DNA from: DASWNP01 sp036399175
GTDB taxonomy: Bacteria; Acidobacteriota; Blastocatellia; Pyrinomonadales; Pyrinomonadaceae
Assembly (NCBI GenBank): GCA_036399175.1
Contig: DASWNP010000046.1
Coordinates: forward strand, 262,127 to 326,126
Direction: 5' to 3'
Length of the DNA: 64,000 bases
Shown: one piece after another, positions 1-8,563 of the stretch
Layout of the letters: the number at the start of each line of letters is the position of its first letter
How positions within the stretch are numbered: the stretch's first letter is position 1
Notes under the pieces: model-generated
What the model was told of the DNA's origin: nothing
Seen by the model: the letters and a program-made list of their open reading frames with translations, nothing else
The model's database searches: none
Position numbers and translations under genes: made by a program

Positions 1-1
1 G

Positions 2-982
2 GGCTCGGGCAAGACCCGCGTCGTCGAGGCCGCCGCCGAAGTTCTCTTCGGCGACCCGCAGGCGGTCATCAAAATCGACTGCGCGGAATTTCAGCACTCG
101 CACGAGATTGCCAAGCTCATCGGCTCGCCTCCGGGCTATCTCGGCCACCGCGAGACCTCGCCGATGCTCACGCAGGAGAACCTCGACCGTTACCACACCG
201 AAGACACGAAACTCTCGCTCGTCCTCTTCGACGAAATTGAGAAGGCGTCCGATTCTCTGTGGCAACTGCTCTTGGGAATCCTCGACAAAGCGACGCTGAC
301 GCTCGGCGACAACCGACGCGTCGATTTCTCGCGCACGATGGTGATTATGACCTCCAATCTCGGCGCGCGTGAGATGTCGGAGCTGATTTCGGGCGGCATC
401 GGTTTCGCGCCCGGCAAGGGCAACAGCCCGAACGACACGGAGGTTGACCAGAAGATTTATCGCACGGCGGTCGAAGCGGCGAGGCGTAAATTCTCGCCCG
501 AGTTTATGAACCGCATCGACAAGGTAGTGGTCTTCCGCTCGCTCAAGGAGCACCACCTGCGACAGATTCTCGATCTTGAGCTTCAGGCCGTGCAGGACAG
601 AATCATGCGCTCGGCGGGCACGAAGTTCGTCTTCCAGTGCTCGGACGAAGCCAAAGACATGCTGCTCAAGGAGGGCATCGACTTCAAGTACGGAGCGCGA
701 CATCTGAAACGCTCCATCGAGCGCTTCCTCGTCTATCCGCTCTCGAACCTCGTGGCGACTGAGCAGGTCGGCTTAGGCGACCTCGTCCACGTCGGCTTGA
801 ACGACGCCGGCAACAAGCTTACCTTCTCGAAGCGTTCGGGCGGCGCGCTCATCAACGACGCGCCGGATTTTGAGGAAGAGACGGAGAAGCCGGAAGCCAA
901 GTCGGGCGGCGTCGCGCTGCCTCTGCCGCAGACCAAAGTGGCGCGCAAGAGCCAGGGGCGCGGCGAAAAACAGGAAGGCTGA
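2..982 (+). CDS. Clp-family AAA+ ATPase, C-terminal part (5' end outside window)
   Basis: The reading frame is open from the window edge, so the N-terminus is missing. The visible part is the second AAA+ module of a ClpA/ClpB/ClpC-type unfoldase: Walker A GSGKT at the extreme start, pore-loop-like GYLG, Walker B LVLFDEIEKA, sensor 1 VIMTSNLG, an arginine-finger region FSPEFMNRIDKVV and sensor 2 GARHLKRSIE. Such proteins use ATP to thread proteins for refolding or degradation in the cytoplasm. About 50 residues of low-complexity charged tail follow the AAA+ fold. Without the N-terminal part it cannot be assigned to ClpA, ClpB or ClpC. A strong hairpin terminator follows at 1024-1058. Confidence 0.85.
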   Translation, partial: GSGKTRVVEAAAEVLFGDPQAVIKIDCAEFQHSHEIAKLIGSPPGYLGHRETSPMLTQENLDRYHTEDTKLSLVLFDEIEKASDSLWQLLLGILDKATLTLGDNRRVDFSRTMVIMTSNLGAREMSELISGGIGFAPGKGNSPNDTEVDQKIYRTAVEAARRKFSPEFMNRIDKVVVFRSLKEHHLRQILDLELQAVQDRIMRSAGTKFVFQCSDEAKDMLLKEGIDFKYGARHLKRSIERFLVYPLSNLVATEQVGLGDLVHVGLNDAGNKLTFSKRSGGALINDAPDFEEETEKPEAKSGGVALPLPQTKVARKSQGRGEKQEG

Positions 983-1023
983 GGCGAAAAGCTCTTAGCT
1001 CATCACGAAGGCTGTTGAATGAA

Positions 1024-1058
1024 GATGGCCGCGAAGATTCTGAATCTTCGCGGCCATC
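1024..1058 (+). terminator. Intrinsic terminator after the Clp ATPase
   Basis: A 16-bp perfect stem (1024-1039 with 1043-1058) closes on a 3-nt loop about 40 nt after the stop codon. It is followed by TCTGTTTCTTG, a weak T-run. It lies between convergent genes and may serve both strands. Confidence 0.75.
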
Positions 1059-1107
1059 TCTGTTTCTTGATGAAGGCGCTGCTATTTTGAACGTCGGGTA
1101 AGTCGTC

Positions 1108-2034
1108 TCAGGTCGGACGCGCGGGCGCAGTAGAGTTGGGGTCGAGTTTGCGCAGCGCCTCTTGAGCTATCTCTGAGAGATAAGGGTCGCGGGCGGTGAG
1201 CGCGGCGCGGAGCGCGGGGATGGCCGAGGCGTCGCCGATGAGGCCGAGCGAGCGTGCAGCCTCGCGTCTCACGTCATCGCCCGCGCGCGGGTTGGAGAGC
1301 GCCTCGACGAGCGCGGGCACGGCTTCGCGGCGTCCTATCTGTCCGAGCGAGATGGCCGCGGCGCGGCGCACAAACTCGTTCTCTTCCGTGCGGCTGCGAG
1401 TGATACGACTGAAGAAGCCGGAGCTGCGTACGCGCCGGACGACTGTCGCCGAAAGGGCAGCGACGGCCGAAGAGTCGCCTATCTGTCCGAGCGCAACTGC
1501 CGCCGCGCCGCGCACGCCCGCTTCCTTGTCGCGTTCGAGCGCGACGACGAGCGCGGGCGTCGCTACGGGGCTTCGCGCCAGTCCGAGCGCGTAGGCCGTT
1601 TCGCGCCTGACGAATTCGTCCTTGTCGCGCAAGAGCGGAATGAGCAGCGCGGCGACCTCCGCGCCCGGAAGCGACAGCACCGCGCGCGCAGCCAACGCAC
1701 GCACGGCTGCCGAAGCGTCGCCGAGCGCAGAGGCGGCGGCGCGTGAGCTTTCGGGACGTGCCATCGCGCCGAGTCGTTGCACGGCGTCGCGCCGCTCTTC
1801 GGCGTCGGGCGAAGAGAGTCGCACTCGTTCTTTTTCAATCTGTCTTTGAAGAGGCGTCAGGGAAACTTGCGAGAGAGACGCGGCGCGGCGCAGGCCGACG
1901 CTCTGCGTGTGCGCAGAAGAGGCGTGTGGCGCGACGACCATCAAACAGATGACCGCGAGCAGACAGCGCGCCGCCGGGCGACGCGTCGAGGTGTGAGAAG
2001 CTTGCGTGCGGGCTGGGGCTTGCCTTCGGCTCAT
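1108..2034 (-). CDS. Exported HEAT-repeat protein
   Basis: About 308 residues. A short hydrophobic stretch near the N-terminus (CLLAVICLMVVAPHASS) suggests export. The rest is a run of HEAT/PBS-lyase-type helical repeats of about 31 residues (examples: AVRALAARAVLSLPG, EFVRRETAYALGLAR, AGVRGAAAVALGQIG). These make a curved protein-binding solenoid. The start chosen is the ATG at 2034, because ATGA overlaps the stop codon of the upstream gene, which implies translational coupling; a longer frame runs to 2094. No catalytic motif is visible, and a binding or scaffold role is only inferred from the fold. Confidence 0.75.
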   Translation of the reverse strand: MSRRQAPARTQASHTSTRRPAARCLLAVICLMVVAPHASSAHTQSVGLRRAASLSQVSLTPLQRQIEKERVRLSSPDAEERRDAVQRLGAMARPESSRAAASALGDASAAVRALAARAVLSLPGAEVAALLIPLLRDKDEFVRRETAYALGLARSPVATPALVVALERDKEAGVRGAAAVALGQIGDSSAVAALSATVVRRVRSSGFFSRITRSRTEENEFVRRAAAISLGQIGRREAVPALVEALSNPRAGDDVRREAARSLGLIGDASAIPALRAALTARDPYLSEIAQEALRKLDPNSTAPARPT

Positions 2035-2297
2035 ACGCGCGTGGGCACGGCTGCGGCGGCGCGGCGCTCGGCGCGGCGGCGCACCGATTCCCACTCGAAA
2101 GCCTGACGGGCGCGCTGGTTCTCGTGCGCTTCAGAGAGCAGCGCGACCAGCTCGTCCTCCCAGACGCCGGGCAGCGTCATGGCGCGTCGCATGGATTCCA
2201 TAATCGAGATGTATTCCAGGACTTCCTTAACTTCGGAATCGTTCAAGGAATCGAGTTTCAGGGCGAGACGTTGGCGTTCGGTAATTCTCTTAGCCAT
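2031..2297 (-). CDS. Small hypothetical protein, coupled to the HEAT-repeat gene
   Basis: 88 residues, predicted helical and charged (MAKRITERQRLALKLDSL at the N-terminus; then an acidic EVKEVLEYISIMESM segment). The ATG at 2297 is preceded by AGGAG about 7 nt upstream, which favours it over in-frame starts further up. Its TGA stop overlaps the ATG of the HEAT-repeat gene. I do not recognise the family. Co-translation suggests that it works with, or controls, the exported HEAT protein. Confidence 0.6.
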   Translation of the reverse strand: MAKRITERQRLALKLDSLNDSEVKEVLEYISIMESMRRAMTLPGVWEDELVALLSEAHENQRARQAFEWESVRRRAERRAAAAVPTRV

Positions 2298-2792
2298 CTG
2301 ACGGCTCCTGTCGCTATCGGAAGCCGGACGGCCAGAGACGTTTTTCAACTGACGAGTCGAGTCAGTCTGCGACGTTCGGGAGGCCGTCGGCGAATGATGT
2401 TCGGCGCGGCGGGCGCGCACGTTCTTCTCTTCTTCACCTGTATCTTCAGAGTCTCCAGCAGCAGCAAACTCTACGAAAACCTTCCTCGAAAGAGAGCATC
2501 AGTCTCGACGTTCGTCTTCAGAAACAAGCGCAACGAACCGAAATCCAGATTCGGGTTAGAAGAGCTGATGCACCTTCCGTCTCGTCTGTCTCTCTTTTCG
2601 GAACGCTCTACTTGTCGAGGCTGATGTTGTTAGCGACTTCCAGGTGTCGCATGCGGCGCAATATACACGAGACGGCGCGCCTCTGGCAAGATTGTTTTCC
2701 TCAAACGGGGAACGGCGAAGCGTCTGCTCAGAGAGAAAGAGCGCGCGGTGTCCACCCGGCGACTAAAGGGCGGCTCGCTCAATCAATGCTGC
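2298..2792. other. Intergenic region without a recognised gene
   Basis: About 495 bp between the start of the small gene on the minus strand and the end of the DnaJ-domain gene. Open frames here overlap each other and have no recognisable domain or convincing ribosome site. It presumably holds the promoter of the 2297 gene; no clear -35/-10 pair or terminator was found. Confidence 0.4.
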
Positions 2793-3614
2793 TCAATCAA
2801 TTTTGGAAGCGACGGTGTGCATCGTATCGACGATGAGCACGGCGATGGGAGGATAGAAGATGAGGTCGGGGCGCAGGTGTTGGCCGAAGAGATAGGGCAC
2901 GTCGTTGAAGATGACGACGTAGTGCGCGTGCGAGCCGATGAAGAGACCTGCGGCGAGGCTGGCCGCGTAGCCGAGGATGAGAAAGGCCGAGGCCGTCAGG
3001 CGCGTGAAGGGTTTGTCCGGCTTCTCTTCCTCGTTGATGATGGAATCGTGGATGCGCTTGGGCTGATAGGTGTAATGCGCGAAGCAGGCTTTGAGGCGGA
3101 CAGCCAGATGCCAGAGCCCTATCAGAAAGAGCGTGAACAGAATGGCTCGCCCGACGCTGTTGAAGCTCTGCCACAGACGCGGCTTGAGCATCGCCACGAA
3201 GAAGGTCGAGAGAAAGAGCGTGACGGTGGTGAAAACCGCCTGCTGGAGCACGAAGGTCTCGCGCCGCTCGGCTTCGATGAGACGGTCAACGACGCGGTCG
3301 AAGCGCGCCTGCGCCATCACCATCCGGCGCATACGCTGTGCGTGCGGGTTGCTGGAATGAAGAACCGAGCCGGTCGGCGTATGAAGTCTGCGGCGCTGGT
3401 CGTCGTAGTAGGCGCGTTCCTGCGGGTCGCTGAGCGTGCGGTAGGCGAGGGCAATCAATGCGAAGTCGCGCGCGGCCACGTCCGAGCCTCCGTTGACATC
3501 CGGGTGGCGCTTGCGCGCGAGCCTTCGATACGCCGACTTGATTTCGGCGACAGAGGCCGTCTGTTTGACACCTAAAAGTTTGTAGTAATCAACCACCGCG
3601 CTTTCCCTAAACAC
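2793..3614 (-). CDS. Membrane-anchored DnaJ-domain protein
   Basis: 273 residues. Residues about 9-75 form a J domain: DYYKLLGV start, helix II with RRLARKRHPDVNGG (the HPD motif that stimulates DnaK) and AYRTLSDPQERAYYDD. The remainder lacks the G/F and zinc domains of DnaJ and instead holds three or four hydrophobic segments (for example VFTTVTLFLSTFFVAML and AILFTLFLIGLWHLAV). It is therefore a type III, membrane-bound J protein that probably recruits DnaK to the membrane. The start could also be the GTG a few codons in (VVDYYKLLG). It stands alone on its strand. Confidence 0.8.
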   Translation of the reverse strand: MFRESAVVDYYKLLGVKQTASVAEIKSAYRRLARKRHPDVNGGSDVAARDFALIALAYRTLSDPQERAYYDDQRRRLHTPTGSVLHSSNPHAQRMRRMVMAQARFDRVVDRLIEAERRETFVLQQAVFTTVTLFLSTFFVAMLKPRLWQSFNSVGRAILFTLFLIGLWHLAVRLKACFAHYTYQPKRIHDSIINEEEKPDKPFTRLTASAFLILGYAASLAAGLFIGSHAHYVVIFNDVPYLFGQHLRPDLIFYPPIAVLIVDTMHTVASKID

Positions 3615-3683
3615 CGCAAAGCCAGCGATGGAATCGCCCTTTTACGGGACAGAGGAGATACCCGTGAGCGATAATATACCATA

Positions 3684-3747
3684 CATTCGTCCCGCTCAAA
3701 ATTGGTTGCCGAAGGGGTGTCTGTGAGGCGTGTGAGCGGGACGAATG
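3684..3747. repeat. 15-bp inverted repeat, possible hairpin or operator
   Basis: CATTCGTCCCGCTCA at 3684-3698 and its exact complement at 3733-3747, separated by 34 bp. It is upstream of the DnaJ-domain gene, about 70 bp from its start, so it could be a leader hairpin or a protein-binding site. Confidence 0.5.
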
Positions 3748-3958
3748 CAGGCTGAAGAAGAAGAGATGGTGAGGTGAGCCAAAGGGCAGTGCTTTTCCTC
3801 GGGCGGCCACCGAGGGGGGCGAGGACAATTATCCAGTGGTGACTACCCGTTGGCTCATGTCCTTTTCGAGCAACACTCATGCCACTTTCGTTGCAAGCAA
3901 GAAAAGCGCATAATTTTCTGAATCTTATAGCACATCTTGATTGCATGTGTGTACATCC

Positions 3959-3987
3959 GTAGACACTTATGTCTACTTTTGTAGACA
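3959..3987. promoter_or_regulatory. Palindromic operator-like site with an extra half-site
   Basis: GTAGACA-CTTA-TGTCTAC forms a perfect 7-4-7 palindrome at 3959-3976, and a third GTAGACA half-site follows at 3981-3987, 22 bp (about two helical turns) after the first. This geometry is typical of dimer-binding repressors. No regulator gene is adjacent, so the regulator is unknown. Confidence 0.4.
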
Positions 3988-4189
3988 AAAATCTTGCAGC
4001 CAGTCCCCGTTTCAGAGCGTTGCAGGTCGTCTTTAGTCGGGTGGCAAATCCTCTGCCGGGGCAAAAATCCAGACCCTTTTGCCCCGCACGTTGAGGTTTA
4101 ATAGAACACAAGTCGCTTCCGGCCTGAACGCGGGAAAGCGGCTTCAGCGAAGCTGCTTCCCTTTGAACATCAGGTGTAAAGCCAAGTGG

Positions 4190-4236
4190 AAAGAGCGAAG
4201 GCCGCGCCGGATTTCTCTGCGCGGCCTTCGCTCTTT
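4190..4236 (-). terminator. Intrinsic terminator after pepA
   Basis: A 17-bp perfect inverted repeat (4190-4206 with 4220-4236) with a 13-nt loop, starting about 20 nt after the pepA stop codon. The stem ends in a short T-run on the minus strand. Confidence 0.75.
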
Positions 4237-4255
4237 CGGGCTGATAAGGGGTCGC

Positions 4256-5818
4256 TTATTTCGCGCTGCCGGTTCCGTCAGGAGTGTTGCCGGTGCTGGT
4301 TTGGGAGGCGGCGCGGGAGGTCCGGTCGATGAAGTTGAGGAGCGTGCGGACGGCGACTCCGGTCGGGCCTTTGGAGCGGAAGGGCTTGGCATCTTCGCCC
4401 CAGGCCGTCCCGGCGATGTCGAGGTGCGCCCATGAGATGCCGTCGGCGAACTCTTTGAGGAAGGCGGCGGCGGTGATGGTTCCGGCCTTGCGCCCGCCGA
4501 CGTTTTTGATGTCGGCGATGTCGGATTTAATCTGCCGCGTATATTCCTTGTCGAGCGGAAGCTGCCAGAACTTCTCTCCGACTTCCTGACCGGCGTCGAT
4601 AAAGTCGTCGATGAGCTTCTGGTCTGTGCCCATGATGCCTGTGTTGACATCGCCGAGCGCGATGGAGACAGCGCCCGTGAGCGTCGCCATGTCGATGACG
4701 CGCGTCGCGCCGAGTTTCTTTGCGTAGGCGATGGCGTCGGCCAGAATCAGGCGACCTTCGGCGTCGGTGTTGATGACCTCGATGGTCTTACCTGTCATGG
4801 CGCGCACCACATCGCCCGGCTTGGTGGCCTTTCCCGAAGGCATGTTCTCGGTGGCGGGAACGACGCCGAGGACTGGAATCTGCGGCTTGAGCTGCGCGAC
4901 GGCGCGCATCACTCCGAGCACGGTCGCGCCGCCCGTCATGTCGTACTTCATCAACTCCATGTTTTCGCCGGGCTTCAAAGAGATGCCGCCCGTGTCGAAC
5001 GTGATGCCCTTGCCGACGAGCGCGAGCAGCTCGCCGTCCTTGTCCATGTAGCCTTCGGGCGTGTACTTCAAGACCATCAGCTTCGGCGGCTCGTCCGACC
5101 CGCGAGCGACGCTCAGGAAAGCTCCCATGCCTTCGGCTTCGGCGCGCTCGCGGTCGAGCACGTCGATTTCGAGGCCGAACTGGTTGGCAATCTCCTGCGC
5201 GCGCTCGGCCATGATGGTCGGCGTCATGTAAGCGCCGGGCTCGTTGGCGAGGTCGCGCGTGAAGTTGACCGACTCGCCGATGATTCGTCCGCGCTCTGCG
5301 CCGCGTGCGAGCGACGAGGCATCAGCGCCTTCGGCGACGACGACGAGACGCTCGATGCTGCGCTCCTCCTTCTCCACCGTTCGATACTTGTCTGGCTCGA
5401 AGACTCCCATCGACGCGCCGATGGCCGCCATCTCGGCGATGCGCTCGACGCTCGCGCCTTCCACCTCGCGCGGGACGAGAGCGATTGTCTTGACGCTTCT
5501 CTGGCGCAGAGCGCGCAACGCAGTACCAGCCATCTGAAGAACCTGTCCGAGCCTGTAGCTTTCGCGCTCGCCGACGCCGACCAGAAGCAGACGCCGCGTC
5601 TTCAGTTGTGCGCCGGCTTCCGGGAGGTGAACGTAGACGGTCTCGGCCTCCTTACCTTTGAGTTCTTCAGACTCGATGACAGACCTGATGATGCCGCCGG
5701 TCGCTTCGTCCAGCTCTTTGAGAAAGCCCTCGTCGGCTCGCTCGTCCTTGAAAACGGCGACGGCCAACGCCTGCACGTCCGTCTCCCTCAAACTTCCGGT
5801 ACTGGTTTGTATCTCCAT
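4256..5818 (-). CDS. pepA: Leucyl aminopeptidase, M17 family
   Basis: 520 residues, the usual length of bacterial PepA. The N-terminal third is the less conserved macro-like domain. The C-terminal catalytic domain shows the two-metal site: KGITFDTGGISLKP (Lys and Asp ligands), then the family signature NTDAEGRLILADA. It removes N-terminal residues from peptides in the cytoplasm. The last 25 residues form a Ser/Thr-rich tail (TSRAASQTSTG). It is followed by a terminator and lies downstream of smpB on the same strand with a 50-bp gap. Confidence 0.95.
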   Translation of the reverse strand: MEIQTSTGSLRETDVQALAVAVFKDERADEGFLKELDEATGGIIRSVIESEELKGKEAETVYVHLPEAGAQLKTRRLLLVGVGERESYRLGQVLQMAGTALRALRQRSVKTIALVPREVEGASVERIAEMAAIGASMGVFEPDKYRTVEKEERSIERLVVVAEGADASSLARGAERGRIIGESVNFTRDLANEPGAYMTPTIMAERAQEIANQFGLEIDVLDRERAEAEGMGAFLSVARGSDEPPKLMVLKYTPEGYMDKDGELLALVGKGITFDTGGISLKPGENMELMKYDMTGGATVLGVMRAVAQLKPQIPVLGVVPATENMPSGKATKPGDVVRAMTGKTIEVINTDAEGRLILADAIAYAKKLGATRVIDMATLTGAVSIALGDVNTGIMGTDQKLIDDFIDAGQEVGEKFWQLPLDKEYTRQIKSDIADIKNVGGRKAGTITAAAFLKEFADGISWAHLDIAGTAWGEDAKPFRSKGPTGVAVRTLLNFIDRTSRAASQTSTGNTPDGTGSAK

Positions 5819-5868
5819 TTTCCCTTTCTCCTGTTTTCAACTATTCCGCACTAAAGCTGAAAAGCCGT

Positions 5869-6339
5869 TTACGTTCTGACGCGCTCTTTGAGCTGGGCAC
5901 GCGTCTCACGCTCGACGGTGCGCCGCATCTCGGTCTCTCGTTTATCGTAGAGCTTCTTGCCGCGCGCGACGCCTATCTCGAACTTGATGCGCCCGCGCTT
6001 GAGATAGACGCGCGTGACGACGAGCGTCATGCCTCGGACGGTCGCGGCTTCTTCGAGGCGCTCTATCTCGCGCCGGTGCAGAAGGAGCTTGCGCGTGCGC
6101 GTCGGGTCGTGATTCTCTCGGTTTCCGTGAGAATAATGCGAAACGTGCGCGTTGAACAACCACGCTTCGCCGTCACGAATAGCTACGTAAGATTCCTTCA
6201 ATTGGATCTGACCGGCGCGCAGGCTTTTAACTTCCGTGCCGGTCAGAACTATTCCGGCCTCGTACTTATCCAGAATGTGATATTCGTGGAAGGCACTGCG
6301 GTTCGTGACAACGGTTTTTTCTTCGGCGGCGGCGGTCAT
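5869..6339 (-). CDS. smpB: SsrA-binding protein SmpB
   Basis: 156 residues, the family's normal size. Characteristic stretches are NRSAFHEYHILDKYEAGI, LTGTEVKSLRAGQ and the basic tail with RGKKLYDKRETE. SmpB binds tmRNA and delivers it to stalled ribosomes for trans-translation. No tmRNA gene was identified in the window. It follows a small gene by 8 bp on the same strand, so gpsA, the small gene and smpB may be one transcript. Confidence 0.96.
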   Translation of the reverse strand: MTAAAEEKTVVTNRSAFHEYHILDKYEAGIVLTGTEVKSLRAGQIQLKESYVAIRDGEAWLFNAHVSHYSHGNRENHDPTRTRKLLLHRREIERLEEAATVRGMTLVVTRVYLKRGRIKFEIGVARGKKLYDKRETEMRRTVERETRAQLKERVRT

Positions 6340-6347
6340 CTTTCCCC

Positions 6348-6545
6348 TCAGACGTGCGTCGAAAGCGTCTCGGCGCGAGTGCGCGCGGCGTCGAGATATG
6401 CTGTCGCCGCGTCGCCTTCGCTTTCGATTGTTGTGTCGAGCGTTGTGCGCTCGACGGGCGTGAAGCGCTCCTTGACGATGTGTCTCGCTTCGCTCAAGCT
6501 TTCTATCCCAACGATGCAGTCGATTTCATCCGCCGGACGCTTCAC
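6348..6545 (-). CDS. Small hypothetical protein coupled to gpsA
   Basis: 65 residues starting with GTG. The GTGA junction overlaps the gpsA stop codon by 4 nt, an arrangement typical of translational coupling, and the gene ends 8 bp before smpB. The protein is helical and charged (ESLSEARHIVKERFTPVER). I do not recognise the family. Confidence 0.55.
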   Translation of the reverse strand: MKRPADEIDCIVGIESLSEARHIVKERFTPVERTTLDTTIESEGDAATAYLDAARTRAETLSTHV

Positions 6546-7564
6546 GGATTATTGATGCCCTCGAACTCGCCGCGCAGAGGTCTCGACATCAATTCCGACG
6601 CGGCCTCGCACGCGCTCTTGCCTTCGTAGAGGACGGCGTGAACTTCCGTCGTAATCGGCAGCTCGACGCCCCTACGCTCGGCCAGAAGCTTCACTGCTCG
6701 CGTCGTCCGCACGCCCTCGGCCACCTCGCTCATCGAGCCGAGCACGTCTTCCAGCTTTCGCCCGCGTCCGAGTTCCTGCCCGACGTAGCGGTTGCGCGAA
6801 AGGCTGCCCGTACAGGTTAAAACGAGGTCGCCGAGCCCCGCCAGCCCCATCAGGGTTTCGACTCGCGCACCGCAGGCGACGGCGAGGCGCGTCATCTCGG
6901 CCAGACCGCGAGTGATGAGCGCGGCGATGCTGTTCGAGCCGAACCCGAGTCCGGCCACCATGCCTGCTGCTATCGCCATCACGTTTTTCAAAGCGCCGCC
7001 CAACTCCACGCCCGCCACGTCCGAGTTCGTGTAGATACGAAAGCTCTGCCCGCTCAGTTCTGATTGGACGAGCGCGGCGCTCGCGGCGTCGGCGCTCGCG
7101 GCGACGATTGCCGTCGGGTGTCCTTCCGCCACCTCCTGCGCAAACGAAGGCCCCGACAAACAGACGAAGCGCGACGAAAGGTTTTCCAAGCCGAGTACGT
7201 CGGCGACGACTTCCGAGATGCGCTTTCCCGTCTCCACCTCGATGCCCTTCGTCGCGCTGACAAAGAGCATTTCCGGTCTGACATCGATTGACATGCGCTC
7301 CAAAAGCTCGCGCGTCGCGTGAGAAGGTGCGACCAGAAGGACAATCCGCGCGCCTTCGAGAGCTTCGCTCATCTCAGTCGTCGCCCTCAAAGTCTCCGGC
7401 AGCTCGTGCCCGTTCAGGTAGCGACTGTTCGTGCGCCGGACGTTCACGTCTTCGACCACCGCCGCGTTGCGCGACCAGAGTCGCACCTCATGCCCGGCGC
7501 GAGCCGCGACGATGCCGAGCGCCGTCCCCCAACCGCCCGCGCCGATAATCGCCACACGAATCAT
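6542..7564 (-). CDS. gpsA: Glycerol-3-phosphate dehydrogenase [NAD(P)+]
   Basis: 340 residues. N-terminal Rossmann fold with AIIGAGGWGTALGIVAARAG; then the GpsA signature region GGALKNVMAIAAGMVAGLGFG and GLAGLGDLVLTCTGSLSRNR. It reduces dihydroxyacetone phosphate to sn-glycerol 3-phosphate, the backbone of phospholipids. The gene upstream, plsY, acylates that product, so the pair is a short lipid-synthesis operon. The ATG at 7564 lies only 11 bp from a heptamer-repeat arm. Confidence 0.96.
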   Translation of the reverse strand: MIRVAIIGAGGWGTALGIVAARAGHEVRLWSRNAAVVEDVNVRRTNSRYLNGHELPETLRATTEMSEALEGARIVLLVAPSHATRELLERMSIDVRPEMLFVSATKGIEVETGKRISEVVADVLGLENLSSRFVCLSGPSFAQEVAEGHPTAIVAASADAASAALVQSELSGQSFRIYTNSDVAGVELGGALKNVMAIAAGMVAGLGFGSNSIAALITRGLAEMTRLAVACGARVETLMGLAGLGDLVLTCTGSLSRNRYVGQELGRGRKLEDVLGSMSEVAEGVRTTRAVKLLAERRGVELPITTEVHAVLYEGKSACEAASELMSRPLRGEFEGINNP

Positions 7565-7574
7565 AGAAGAAACG

Positions 7575-7754
7575 ATGAATGATGAATGATGAATGATGAA
7601 TGAAAAACGTGTCGATTACGCGTCGAATGTTTGATGAAAACGATGCTATCGGAACGATGGAAAAATCGCGCGTCTGGCTCAAGGATGAAAAAGAGCCCGG
7701 CTTTCATCTTCCGTCTTTCCATTCATCATTCCTCATTCCTCATTCATCATTTCA
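7575..7754. repeat. Heptamer inverted-array element HP1 (plsY-gpsA spacer)
   Basis: Left arm 7575-7602 is ATGAATG repeated four times. Right arm 7720-7754 is CATTCAT, CATTCCT, CATTCCT, CATTCAT, CATTTCA, its complement. The plsY stop codon (7747-7749) is inside the right arm. The spacer between the arms is 117 bp. Confidence 0.85.
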
Positions 7755-8370
7755 GTCTGTTCTCCGTGCCGCTCAGGAGTCTGGCGATATTGGCGCGGTG
7801 CATGTAGATGATAAAGGCGCTGCCCAGAAGCGCCGCCGTCAGAAGGGGCGCGAGCGGCTCGACTGATGCCTGCGGCGTGAGCACGCTCCAGAGCCAGATG
7901 CCTACGGGCAGCGCGGCGCAAGCCGTTATCGAGCCGAGCGAGACGAAGCGCCAGCGCCAGACGACGACGAGGAAGACTAAAGCGGCGAAGACAGTCGCCG
8001 TCGGGGCGAGCAGCAGAAAGACGCCGAGCCCCGTCGCCACGCCCTTGCCGCCGCGAAAGCCGAGCCACACGGGAAAGATGTGGCCGAGGACGACCGCGAG
8101 CGCCGAGGCTGCCACCCACCACTGAGCTGTCTGCTCCGGCGCGAGGACGAACCGGCGCGCGAGCAGCACGACGAGCGTGCCCTTCAAAGCGTCGAGCAAG
8201 AGCGTCAGAACGCCCGCTCCGCGTCCGGCGCGTCGCGTCACGTTGGTCGCACCCGTTCCGCCCGAGCCCGTCTCGCGCACGTCGCCGCCGCCGCGCAAAC
8301 GCACAATCAGATAGCCGAACGGAATCGAGCCTATCAGATACGCTGCCGCGACAATCGCCGAAGGATACAT
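7747..8370 (-). CDS. plsY: Glycerol-3-phosphate acyltransferase PlsY
   Basis: 207 residues from the ATG at 8370, which places the first membrane segment at the N-terminus as in the family; the frame extends to 8454 but that part is arginine-rich and unlike PlsY. Motifs: GSIPFGYLIVR, GSGGTGATNVTR and FRGGKGVATGLGVFL. Several membrane helices. PlsY transfers an acyl group from acyl-phosphate to glycerol 3-phosphate, the first acylation of phospholipid synthesis. Downstream gpsA makes its substrate. Its C-terminal codons are built from a heptamer repeat arm. Confidence 0.93.
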   Translation of the reverse strand: MYPSAIVAAAYLIGSIPFGYLIVRLRGGGDVRETGSGGTGATNVTRRAGRGAGVLTLLLDALKGTLVVLLARRFVLAPEQTAQWWVAASALAVVLGHIFPVWLGFRGGKGVATGLGVFLLLAPTATVFAALVFLVVVWRWRFVSLGSITACAALPVGIWLWSVLTPQASVEPLAPLLTAALLGSAFIIYMHRANIARLLSGTENRLK

Positions 8371-8462
8371 CGAACGAAGACTCCGCACGCGACGGGAGAG
8401 GAAATCCGACGAGAACTTGCGTTGAATATAGCAAGCAGTCGAAGGCGACGACAAGCGAAAGA

Positions 8463-8560
8463 AGTCTAAAGTCTGGAGTCGAGAGTCGAGAGTCTGAGGT
8501 CGAAGAAAGGAAGTGTTTTGGTTTGGACTCCAGACTTCAGACTCCAGACTCTCGACTGCT
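8463..8560. repeat. Heptamer inverted-array element HP2 (cinA-plsY spacer)
   Basis: Left arm 8463-8504 is made of AGTCTAA, AGTCTGG, AGTCGAG, AGTCGAG, AGTCTGA, GGTCGAA. Right arm 8526-8560 is made of GACTCCA, GACTTCA, GACTCCA, GACTCTC, GACTGCT. The cinA stop codon begins 3 bp beyond the right arm. Confidence 0.85.
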
Positions 8561-8563
8561 TTT

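Larger units (their letters stand above)
3615..4255. other. Intergenic region with operator-like palindromes
   Basis: About 640 bp with lower GC than the neighbouring genes. Overlapping frames exist but none has a recognised domain. Three structural items are visible: a 15-bp inverted repeat at 3684-3747, a GTAGACA-type palindrome at 3959-3987 and the pepA terminator at 4190-4236. Confidence 0.5.

Noticed and set aside
3572..4111. Minus-strand frame in the 3.6-4.1 kb spacer
   Set aside because: No domain, overlaps the DnaJ-gene start, and lies over palindromes; no ribosome site.
7575..7754. CRISPR array
   Set aside because: Repeat units are 7 bases without spacers and the second arm is inverted; no cas genes in the window.
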